Under the pieces are notes generated by a model. It ran no database searches. It worked only from the letters and a program-made list of their open reading frames with translations, and was not told the DNA's origin. Of a stretch of DNA of 64,000 nucleotides, positions 53,337 to 60,495 are shown in pieces. This DNA comes from Muriicola sp041358175. Lineage in GTDB: Bacteria; Bacteroidota; Bacteroidia; Flavobacteriales; Flavobacteriaceae. How positions within the stretch are numbered: position 1 is the first letter of the stretch; the number at the start of each line of letters is the position of its first letter. Position numbers and translations under genes: made by a program. The DNA lies in assembly GCF_041358175.1 (NCBI RefSeq), contig NZ_JBGKBE010000007.1, forward strand, positions 117,196 to 181,195, written 5' to 3'.

Positions 53337-54452
53337 ATGAATCAAATCCAATATTTTCTAGTTGTCATGAAAATGAAAAGCAATCCTAAAGACGTAAGCT
53401 TATTGAAATGGAGTTTGCTTATCGCTCTGCTTATAATACCTGTAATCCTATCTTCCCAGAACAAACCAATGATAATTCAGGATCAGGGAAGTTTTGCAGT
53501 TGGCGGTAGTGTTATCGAAAATCCAGGGACTTTTGATGCCATTAAACGCACGCCTGAAGGCCAGACTTATCACGGTGACCACGCCTATGTATTTTACCAA
53601 ATTCCGGTTGATCCAAGAAAATATCCCCTTGTGATGTGGCATGGTTTCGGACAATCCGCCAAGACCTGGGAAACTACCCCAGACGGGCGGGAAGGATACC
53701 AAAACATCTTTTTAAGACGAGATTTCAGTACCTATATCATAGACCAGCCAAGACGGGGAAGAGCCGGGCGAAGTACTGTTGAAGCCACGATCACTCCAAC
53801 CCCCGATGAGCAGTTTTGGTTCAATACATTTCGTATAGGGATCTGGCCGGACTATTTCCCCGGAGTTCAATTTGCCCAAGATAAGGAAACACTCAATCAG
53901 TATTTCAGGCAGATAACACCCAATATCGGGGGATTTGACACCGAAGTGATTACAGATGCTGTATCCCGGCTTTTTGACAAGATTGGGGAAGGCATCCTGA
54001 TCACCCATTCCCATTCAGGTGGCTTTGGCTGGGCAACCGCCATAAAAAATGACAAAGTGAAGGCTATTGCGTCCTACGAACCTGGTTCCGGCTTCCCGTT
54101 TCCTGAAGGAGAAGTGCCGGGGCCCTTGGAAAGCTCAGCAGGTGATTTGCAGGCTATTGGTGTTACCAAAGCAGATTTTTTAAACCTGACTAAAATTCCC
54201 ATAATCATTTATTACGGGGACTTTATTCCTGAAGAGTACGACCCCAATCCCGGGACGGACGGCTGGCGCGTTCGCCTTGAAATGGCGCGTAAATGGCGTG
54301 ATGTGGTTAACAATTACGGAGGCGATGTTACAGTGGTTCATCTCCCTGAAATCGGCATTGAGGGAAATACTCATTTTCCGTTTTCTGACTTGAACAACCT
54401 GGAGATCGCAAACCACTTGTCAATCTGGTTAAAGGAGAAAAACTTAGATTAA
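53337..54452 (+). CDS. Exported alpha/beta hydrolase
   Basis: This 371-residue protein has a hydrophobic N-terminal segment (SLLIALLIIPVILSSQ), so it is exported; the signal starts at the second Met (53367) or the first. Alpha/beta hydrolase features are PLVMWHGFGQSAKTWETTPD, LITHSHSGGFGWA with the nucleophile Ser, and EGNTHFPFSDLNN with the catalytic His. It resembles the esterase-like hydrolases found in flavobacterial catabolic clusters; the substrate is unknown. It lies 10 bases after the DUF5916 gene and 13 bases before the ABM-domain gene. Confidence 0.83.
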   Translation: MNQIQYFLVVMKMKSNPKDVSLLKWSLLIALLIIPVILSSQNKPMIIQDQGSFAVGGSVIENPGTFDAIKRTPEGQTYHGDHAYVFYQIPVDPRKYPLVMWHGFGQSAKTWETTPDGREGYQNIFLRRDFSTYIIDQPRRGRAGRSTVEATITPTPDEQFWFNTFRIGIWPDYFPGVQFAQDKETLNQYFRQITPNIGGFDTEVITDAVSRLFDKIGEGILITHSHSGGFGWATAIKNDKVKAIASYEPGSGFPFPEGEVPGPLESSAGDLQAIGVTKADFLNLTKIPIIIYYGDFIPEEYDPNPGTDGWRVRLEMARKWRDVVNNYGGDVTVVHLPEIGIEGNTHFPFSDLNNLEIANHLSIWLKEKNLD

Positions 54453-54465
54453 ATAAACAATATCA

Positions 54466-54897
54466 ATGAAAGTTCTGAAATCATCCTTGATCCTTATGTT
54501 TCTTTGCCTCCCGATTATTTCCTGTATTGGCGAATCGAAGACTAAAAATGTTGATACGGACCCACAAGATGCAATGATCAGGATCGCAGAAATTGATATC
54601 GATTCTGTGTATTTGGATGAGTACCTGGATATACTCAGGGAGGAATCAGAAGCGTCTGTAAGATTAGAACCCGGGGTCATTTGTATCTATCCCATGTTTC
54701 AAAAAGAAAATCCAACGCAAATCAGGTTACTTGAGATCTATGCGAATAAAAAAGCATATGAATCTCATCTCCAAACTCCCCATTTCAAAGTTTACAAAGA
54801 ATCTACACTGCATATGGTCAAATCCCTGCGATTAATCGATGTTGAGGCGATTGACCCCGAAACCATGCCGGCGATTTTTAAAAAATTTAATTACTAA
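54466..54897 (+). CDS. Lipoprotein with antibiotic-biosynthesis-monooxygenase-like (ABM) domain
   Basis: This 143-residue protein has a lipoprotein signal (LFLCLPIISC), then an ABM-type ferredoxin-like fold: IRIAEIDIDSVYLDEYLDIL, RLEPGVICIYPMFQKENP, and THLHT-like HLQTPHFKVYKE. ABM domains of the YgiN type act as cofactor-free quinol monooxygenases or heme-degrading enzymes. Lipoprotein versions are less usual. It sits in a tight series with the NTF2-like gene 17 bases downstream. Confidence 0.78.
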   Translation: MKVLKSSLILMFLCLPIISCIGESKTKNVDTDPQDAMIRIAEIDIDSVYLDEYLDILREESEASVRLEPGVICIYPMFQKENPTQIRLLEIYANKKAYESHLQTPHFKVYKESTLHMVKSLRLIDVEAIDPETMPAIFKKFNY

Positions 54898-54914
54898 CTT
54901 AAAATAAAAACATT

Positions 54915-55367
54915 ATGAGGTCACTTATTATTGGATTTGTATTTACAGCAATTGGAGCCCTGTCTTTTGCACAGGAATCCACAATAGAAAAGGAAATCAA
55001 AGAAATCTCAAAAGCCAAATGGCAATGGATGGCCGATAAAGATGTGGACAAGTTGGCCAGTTTATTTCATGACAAATCAAGGTTTGTTCATATGAGCGGC
55101 TCCTGGAAAAAAGATAGGGAACTTGAAATTATCGAGACCGGAAGCATTTGGTATAAAAATGCCGATGTACACGATGTGGTAGTAGAAATATTTGATGAAA
55201 ATACAGTGGTGCTTTGGAACCGAATTACGCTTATGGCCCATGTTCGTGGTAACGATGTTTCTAATGAATTTACAGTCACTGAATTCTATCAGAAAGAGGG
55301 AGGAGAATGGAAATTGCTGGATCTTACTTTTAGTAGTGTTCGGGATACCCATAAAATAGAGCACTAA
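54915..55367 (+). CDS. Exported nuclear-transport-factor-2-like (DUF4440/SnoaL-like) protein
   Basis: This 150-residue protein has a signal peptide ending ALSFAQ. The cone-shaped NTF2 fold is indicated by KAKWQWMADKDVDKLASLFH, then RFVHMSGSWKKDRELEIIET and FTVTEFYQKEGGEWKLLDLT. Such small folds bind or isomerise hydrophobic substrates and may serve as accessory proteins. It lies 12 bases before the carboxylesterase gene. Confidence 0.82.
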   Translation: MRSLIIGFVFTAIGALSFAQESTIEKEIKEISKAKWQWMADKDVDKLASLFHDKSRFVHMSGSWKKDRELEIIETGSIWYKNADVHDVVVEIFDENTVVLWNRITLMAHVRGNDVSNEFTVTEFYQKEGGEWKLLDLTFSSVRDTHKIEH

Positions 55368-55379
55368 GAAAGATGTAAG

Positions 55380-57008
55380 ATGAAAAAAATTATAATAGGA
55401 TTAGCGTTAGTATTCAGTTCAATATTAATAGCACAAGAAAAGGTCTATAATCCCGTAAGGGTCACAACTGAATTGGGTGTAATTCGTGGAATTACTGACA
55501 ATAAAGTAGATAGTTTTAAAGGAATTCCCTTTGCGGCTCCTCCAATTGGTGAGTTTCGTTGGAGGGCTCCTCAACCATTATCAGCCTGGGAAGGTGAATT
55601 GGATGCTACGGAATATGGCGCTAACTGCGCACAGTCTGGTTGGGGTGGGGCCCCGGGAACCATTAGTGAAGGTTCATCCGAAGATTGTCTATACCTGAAT
55701 GTGTGGAAACCTGCTGATGTAAAAACGGGTGCGAACCTACCCGTTATGGTTTGGATTCATGGCGGAGGCTTTGTTGGTGGTAGTGGTTCCGGAGCTGGAA
55801 TTGCCGGTGATGAGTTTGCCAAGAAAGGTGTCATTTTGATTACCATCAATTACCGTTTGGGGCGTTTGGGCCATTTTGCATTCCCTGCTTTAAGTGCCGA
55901 ACATCCTGAAGAACATAAAGGCAGCTATGCCTATATGGACCAGATTGCAGCGCTACAATGGGTGCAAAAGAACATTGCTGCCTTTGGTGGTAATCCTGAT
56001 AATGTGACCATCTTCGGCTTTTCTGCAGGTGGGGTTTCGGTACATTCTTTAATGACCATTCCAGAGGCAAAAGGACTCTTCCATAAGGCCATTAGCGAAT
56101 CTGGTGGAGGTCGTGATGGTGTACTTACCGGAAGGCCTATAAAGGAAGAAAATGCATCTCCTTTTTATCCTGTTTCCGCGGAGACCATCGGTATCAACTT
56201 TGCCAAAAAGCACGGCATAGAAGGTACAGATTCCGAAGCTCTGGCCAGGTTACGCGCCTTAACGGTGGAAAAAATTGTTGATAGCGGACAGGAAACTGAT
56301 GGGCAGGATGGTCCACGTATCTATTCCGGACCAATCTTGGACGGCGAATTGGTAACTGAAACTGCCGAAAGTGCTTACAAAGCTGGTAGACAAATGCAAA
56401 TACCATTGATCATTGGATCTAACAGTGCCGAAATCGGCGGGAGTTTTGTCAACAACAGTAAAACAAAAGCAGAACTGTTTTCGCTTTTTGGCGAGTTTAA
56501 AGAGGAAGCGAAAACTGCTTATGACCCTGATGGTAGCAAAGAATTTGAAGAGGTGATTACTAAGTTCAATACCGATTGGGTTTGGGGAGAACCAGGTCGT
56601 TTTGCCGCCAGAGCTTTAGCGGAACAAGGTGAACCTGTGTTTATATACCATTTTGGATTTGTACCGGAGCCTATGAGGGAAAGAATGAAATACGGTGCCG
56701 GCCATGGTTCCGAAGTTAGTTATGTTTTTAATAATCTTGACGCACGTTGGGGAAATCCTGAGATAACTCAAGAAGACAGAAAAGTGGCGGAACTAATGAA
56801 TGGGTACTGGATAAATTTCGCCAAGACCGGAAACCCGAATGGAGATGGATTACCTAACTGGCCTATTTACAACGAAGAGGATGGCGCCATTTTAGATATT
56901 GAATTAGATGGTGAAGCAGTTGGAAAACCAGATCCAAGAAGAGCGAGATTGGATGTCATTGAGAAGGCATTTAAGTTAAGGAGTCAACTTCAATCGCGGG
57001 GTATCTAA
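55380..57008 (+). CDS. Type-B carboxylesterase, exported
   Basis: In this 542-residue protein a signal peptide (about residues 1-19, ending LIAQ) precedes the carboxylesterase fold. FKGIPFAAPPIGEFRWRAPQ and EDCLYLNVWKP are the family signatures. VMVWIHGGGFVGGSG is the oxyanion loop, and FGFSAGGVSVHS contains the nucleophile Ser. GAGHGSEVSYVF contains the catalytic His. It hydrolyses carboxylic esters outside the cytoplasm; the substrate is unknown. It follows the NTF2-like gene by 12 bases and precedes the flavodoxin gene by 24. Confidence 0.93.
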   Translation: MKKIIIGLALVFSSILIAQEKVYNPVRVTTELGVIRGITDNKVDSFKGIPFAAPPIGEFRWRAPQPLSAWEGELDATEYGANCAQSGWGGAPGTISEGSSEDCLYLNVWKPADVKTGANLPVMVWIHGGGFVGGSGSGAGIAGDEFAKKGVILITINYRLGRLGHFAFPALSAEHPEEHKGSYAYMDQIAALQWVQKNIAAFGGNPDNVTIFGFSAGGVSVHSLMTIPEAKGLFHKAISESGGGRDGVLTGRPIKEENASPFYPVSAETIGINFAKKHGIEGTDSEALARLRALTVEKIVDSGQETDGQDGPRIYSGPILDGELVTETAESAYKAGRQMQIPLIIGSNSAEIGGSFVNNSKTKAELFSLFGEFKEEAKTAYDPDGSKEFEEVITKFNTDWVWGEPGRFAARALAEQGEPVFIYHFGFVPEPMRERMKYGAGHGSEVSYVFNNLDARWGNPEITQEDRKVAELMNGYWINFAKTGNPNGDGLPNWPIYNEEDGAILDIELDGEAVGKPDPRRARLDVIEKAFKLRSQLQSRGI

Positions 57009-57032
57009 CTGTGTAAATAGAATAGTAAAATT

Positions 57033-57635
57033 ATGCATAAAACTGTCTTTCTCCTGTTACTCTCATTTGTGAGTCTGGCAATGCATGCCAGACAGTGGGT
57101 GCAGGAGTCAGGGGATGACATTTTAATTGTTTATTTATCGCGAACTAACAACACTAAGACTGTTGCCGAAATCATCCAAAATGAGGTTGGAGGAGATTTG
57201 GTTGCTCTGGAATTAGTGGAGCCCTACCCACAGAATTACCAGGCCATCGTGCAACAGGTTGCAGAAGAAAACAAAACCGGATTTTTACCTCCTCTGAAGA
57301 CCCAAATAGATATGGATAAATACGATACCATTTTTCTGGGCTTCCCAACATGGGGGATGCAACTTCCGCCACCGGTAAAAACCTTTTTGCACCAATATGA
57401 TTTAAAAGGAAAAACGATAATTCCATTTAATACCAATGCAGGTTATGGGGTGGGAAGTGGTTTTAAAACGGTAAAAGAACTCTGTCCAACAAGCAACATT
57501 CTCAAAGGTTTTGAGATCAAAGGAGGCGTAGAACGGGATGGGATTTACCTGGCCATTAAAGGTGAAAGAAAAACAGAGGCAAACATGAAAGTAAGGTCTT
57601 GGTTGAGGAAGATTGGAATAGAAACTTCTCAATAG
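57033..57635 (+). CDS. Exported flavodoxin-like protein
   Basis: In this 200-residue protein DILIVYLSRTNNTKTVAEII is the FMN phosphate-binding loop, and TIFLGFPTWGMQLPPPVKTF and TNAGYGVGSGF form the isoalloxazine loops. The N-terminal KTVFLLLLSFVSLAMHAR looks like a signal peptide. Flavodoxins normally work in the cytoplasm, so an exported one is unusual. It might carry electrons from the molybdoenzyme encoded next. A 101-bp gap with a palindrome separates it from that gene. Confidence 0.85.
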   Translation: MHKTVFLLLLSFVSLAMHARQWVQESGDDILIVYLSRTNNTKTVAEIIQNEVGGDLVALELVEPYPQNYQAIVQQVAEENKTGFLPPLKTQIDMDKYDTIFLGFPTWGMQLPPPVKTFLHQYDLKGKTIIPFNTNAGYGVGSGFKTVKELCPTSNILKGFEIKGGVERDGIYLAIKGERKTEANMKVRSWLRKIGIETSQ

Positions 57636-57671
57636 AACGAAGATTAAAATTTAACATCATAATCCAGATTA

Positions 57672-57688
57672 AAGTTGAATATCAACTT
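57672..57688. promoter_or_regulatory. 17-bp palindrome upstream of iorA
   Basis: AAGTTGAATATCAACTT has perfect 7-base arms around a 3-base centre and lies 49 bases before the iorA ATG. It could be an operator for the molybdoenzyme genes or for an internal promoter; no -10 consensus was found adjacent. Confidence 0.5.
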
Positions 57689-57736
57689 CCTTTACATCTG
57701 ATAAATTAGTACATTAAAGAACATAAAAATTCCATC

Positions 57737-58192
57737 ATGGCAACATTCAATTTAAAGATTAACGGAAAAACACAAAAGGTAGATGTAGATCCCAATACAC
57801 CCTTGCTTTGGGTACTTCGGGATCATCTCAAGCTGGTTGGGACCAAATACGGCTGTGGAATAGCTCAATGCGGTTCCTGCACAGTGCATTTATCGGGAAT
57901 TGCGGTTCGCTCTTGTATGCTCACAGTATCAACAGTAGGCAATCAGGAGGTGACTACTATAGAAGGCCTTTCGGAAAACGGCGATCATCCTGTTCAAAAA
58001 GCCTGGATGGAAGTAGATGTGCCTCAATGCGGTTATTGTCAGGCAGGACAAATCATGACTGCTGCTGCTTTACTTGAAAACAATCCTGATCCTTCCGACT
58101 CTGAGATCGAAATGGCCATGAATGGTAATATCTGTCGTTGTGGAACATATGTCCGCATCAAGAAAGCTATAAAACTAGCGGCTAACTCATAA
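57737..58192 (+). CDS. iorA: (2Fe-2S) subunit, isoquinoline 1-oxidoreductase alpha type
   Basis: This 151-residue small subunit of an xanthine-dehydrogenase-family molybdoenzyme has two [2Fe-2S] clusters. The plant-type cluster is at Cys40, 45, 48 and 60 (YGCGIAQCGSCTVHL). The second is at Cys98, 101, 133 and 135 (PQCGYCQAGQI, then NICRCGTY). It shuttles electrons from the Mo cofactor to an outside acceptor. It has no signal peptide and should be exported with its Tat-bearing partner. Large-subunit genes follow at 19 and 22 bases. The gene symbol follows the isoquinoline enzyme; the true substrate is unknown. Confidence 0.93.
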   Translation: MATFNLKINGKTQKVDVDPNTPLLWVLRDHLKLVGTKYGCGIAQCGSCTVHLSGIAVRSCMLTVSTVGNQEVTTIEGLSENGDHPVQKAWMEVDVPQCGYCQAGQIMTAAALLENNPDPSDSEIEMAMNGNICRCGTYVRIKKAIKLAANS

Positions 58193-58211
58193 TCATTACA
58201 AAATTTATCCC

Positions 58212-60473
58212 ATGACAATTCTAAAAACACAGATAGGAAGACGAGCATTTATCAAAAACACCAGCCTTGCCAGTGGAGGACTTGTTCTTGGATTTAGTAT
58301 ACTCAATTCTTGCGGCCCCGGGGATACAAAGAAAATGGCAGTAAAAGAAATGCCGAAAGAATGGTTTGAAATCAATGCCTACCTTAAAATAGGTGATAAT
58401 GGTCTGGTCACCATAATGGCCCCCAACCCCGAATTTGGTCAGGGAGTTATTACATCTATGCCCATGATTGTTGCCGATGAACTGGATGTTGACTGGAAAG
58501 ATGTACTGGTGGAGCAGGCTAATTTTGATGCCGATGAATACGGTTGGCAATTTACAGGGGGAAGTCAGGGAATCCGGCGCCGTTGGGAAGGACTCAGACT
58601 CGCTGGTGCTACTGCTAAACAAATGCTGAAGGAAGCCGCTGCACAAACATGGCAAGTTGCTGTCGAGGAAATCGAAGTTTCAGAGGGGATGTTGACCCAT
58701 GAAGCTTCCAAAAATTCCGCAGGCTATGGTGAAATGGCTTCTATCGCAGCAGGGCTGGAAATCCCGGAAGAAGTACAACTCAAAGATATTAAAGATTTTA
58801 CCATCATAGGTACCTCCAAAAAAAGTGTTGAAAATCAGAAAATCATCACAGGTAAACCTTTATTCGGGGTCGATTACGAATCTGAAGGGGCTTTAATAGC
58901 TATGGTAGAGCACCCTCCGGCATTCGGATTGCAGCTGAAATCCTATGATGATAGTCAGGTACGCAAAATGCCAGGGATAATAGATGTCTTTAAAATCAAA
59001 ACGCTTCAAAAGGATATGACCAGGGGGTATTTTGACACCAATGCATTTACCGATCTGGTAGCCATAGTTGGGAATACCACCTGGGAAGTCATGAACGCAA
59101 AAAAACAATTGAAAGCAGAATGGGAACCCTTTTCCGATACTTCATTTAAAATGGATCGATTCGGTACTCAGATGAATGTTGAGGTGCCGGGTGGACTTGA
59201 AAATACGGACGACCATTATGCTCAAATGAACGTAATGGCAGCTAAATCCGCTACTACGGCCAGAAAGGATGGTAATCCCGAGGCTGCCTTTAAAGGTGCA
59301 GCTAAGGTTATAGAAAGATCTTACACCTGTCCCTTTTTGGCACACAATTGCATGGAACCTATGAATTTTTATGCCCATGTAACCGAAGACGGAGCAAAAT
59401 TAGCAGGACCTCTACAGGCACCGGCTTTAACGGAAGGTACCGTGGCCGCCCGTCTAAATATTCCCATCGAAAAAGTGGATATTGAACTCACGCGGATGGG
59501 CGGGGGATTTGGAAGACGCGCTTATGGTCATTATGCCGTTGAGGCCGCGTTGATCTCTCAACAGGCCAATGCTCCCATAAAATTGGTCTATAGTCGTGAA
59601 GATGATATGACCTTCGGAATATATCGTCCATCATACCATGCCACTTATCGCGCAGCACTTGATGAAAACAATAATTTGATAGCATTTCACGTAAAAGCGG
59701 GTGGAGTACCCGAATCTCCTCTATTCGCAAACCGCTTTCCCGCAGGTACGGTTGATAATTACCTGGCTGAACAATGGGAAATCAACTCCAATATAACCAT
59801 AGGGGCATTCAGGGCCCCCCGATCAAATTTTATGGCAGGCGTTGAACAGGCATTTCTGGATGAAGTGGCGGAAGCTGCTGGGAAAGATCCTATCGATTTT
59901 CGACTGGAATTACTGGAACGTGCAAAAAACAATCCTGTTGGGGAGAACAACGAATATGAACCAGACCGATTAGCAGGTGTACTTAAATTGGTTCGTGAAA
60001 AATCAAATTGGAATGAAGTTCCATCAGGAGTACACAGAGGAGTATCAGCCTACTTTTGTCATAACAGCTATGCCGCCCACGTGGTGGACGTAGTGATGGA
60101 CGGCAATACGCCGAGAGTGAATAAGGTTGTATGTGCGGTAGATTGTGGAATTGTCATTAATCCTGATGCGGCAACGAACATGGCCGAAGGTGCTATCGTT
60201 GACGCTGTTGGTAACGCTATGTACGGGGAATTGACTTTCCAGGACGGACGACCAGAACAGAATAACTTTGATCGCTATAAAATCATCCGCCACAGTGAAG
60301 CCCCTAAGGAAATTGAAGTCCATTTTGTGAAAAATGACATAGATCCGACTGGACTTGGTGAACCGCCATTCCCTCCAGTATTCGGGGCTTTGGCCAATGC
60401 ATTGTACAAAGCAACCGGCAGAAGGCACTACCAACAGCCATTTGCCACTGATCGACCACCTTTGGTGGGTTAA
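58212..60473 (+). CDS. Molybdopterin-binding large subunit, isoquinoline 1-oxidoreductase beta type, copy 1
   Basis: This 753-residue protein has the Tat motif IGRRAFIKNTSLASGG followed by a lipobox-like ILNSC. It is probably a Tat lipoprotein. Molybdopterin-domain features include PNPEFGQGVITSMPM, LTRMGGGFGRRAYGH, GAFRAPRSNFMAGVEQAF and TGLGEPPFPPVFGALANA, where the last Glu is the catalytic base of this family. The Mo-MCD cofactor would hydroxylate an N-heteroaromatic or aldehyde substrate with electrons going to IorA. No pcuC- or MocA-type maturation genes are in the window. Confidence 0.92.
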   Translation: MTILKTQIGRRAFIKNTSLASGGLVLGFSILNSCGPGDTKKMAVKEMPKEWFEINAYLKIGDNGLVTIMAPNPEFGQGVITSMPMIVADELDVDWKDVLVEQANFDADEYGWQFTGGSQGIRRRWEGLRLAGATAKQMLKEAAAQTWQVAVEEIEVSEGMLTHEASKNSAGYGEMASIAAGLEIPEEVQLKDIKDFTIIGTSKKSVENQKIITGKPLFGVDYESEGALIAMVEHPPAFGLQLKSYDDSQVRKMPGIIDVFKIKTLQKDMTRGYFDTNAFTDLVAIVGNTTWEVMNAKKQLKAEWEPFSDTSFKMDRFGTQMNVEVPGGLENTDDHYAQMNVMAAKSATTARKDGNPEAAFKGAAKVIERSYTCPFLAHNCMEPMNFYAHVTEDGAKLAGPLQAPALTEGTVAARLNIPIEKVDIELTRMGGGFGRRAYGHYAVEAALISQQANAPIKLVYSREDDMTFGIYRPSYHATYRAALDENNNLIAFHVKAGGVPESPLFANRFPAGTVDNYLAEQWEINSNITIGAFRAPRSNFMAGVEQAFLDEVAEAAGKDPIDFRLELLERAKNNPVGENNEYEPDRLAGVLKLVREKSNWNEVPSGVHRGVSAYFCHNSYAAHVVDVVMDGNTPRVNKVVCAVDCGIVINPDAATNMAEGAIVDAVGNAMYGELTFQDGRPEQNNFDRYKIIRHSEAPKEIEVHFVKNDIDPTGLGEPPFPPVFGALANALYKATGRRHYQQPFATDRPPLVG

Positions 60474-60495
60474 TCGTTTATAATATAATTTCATT

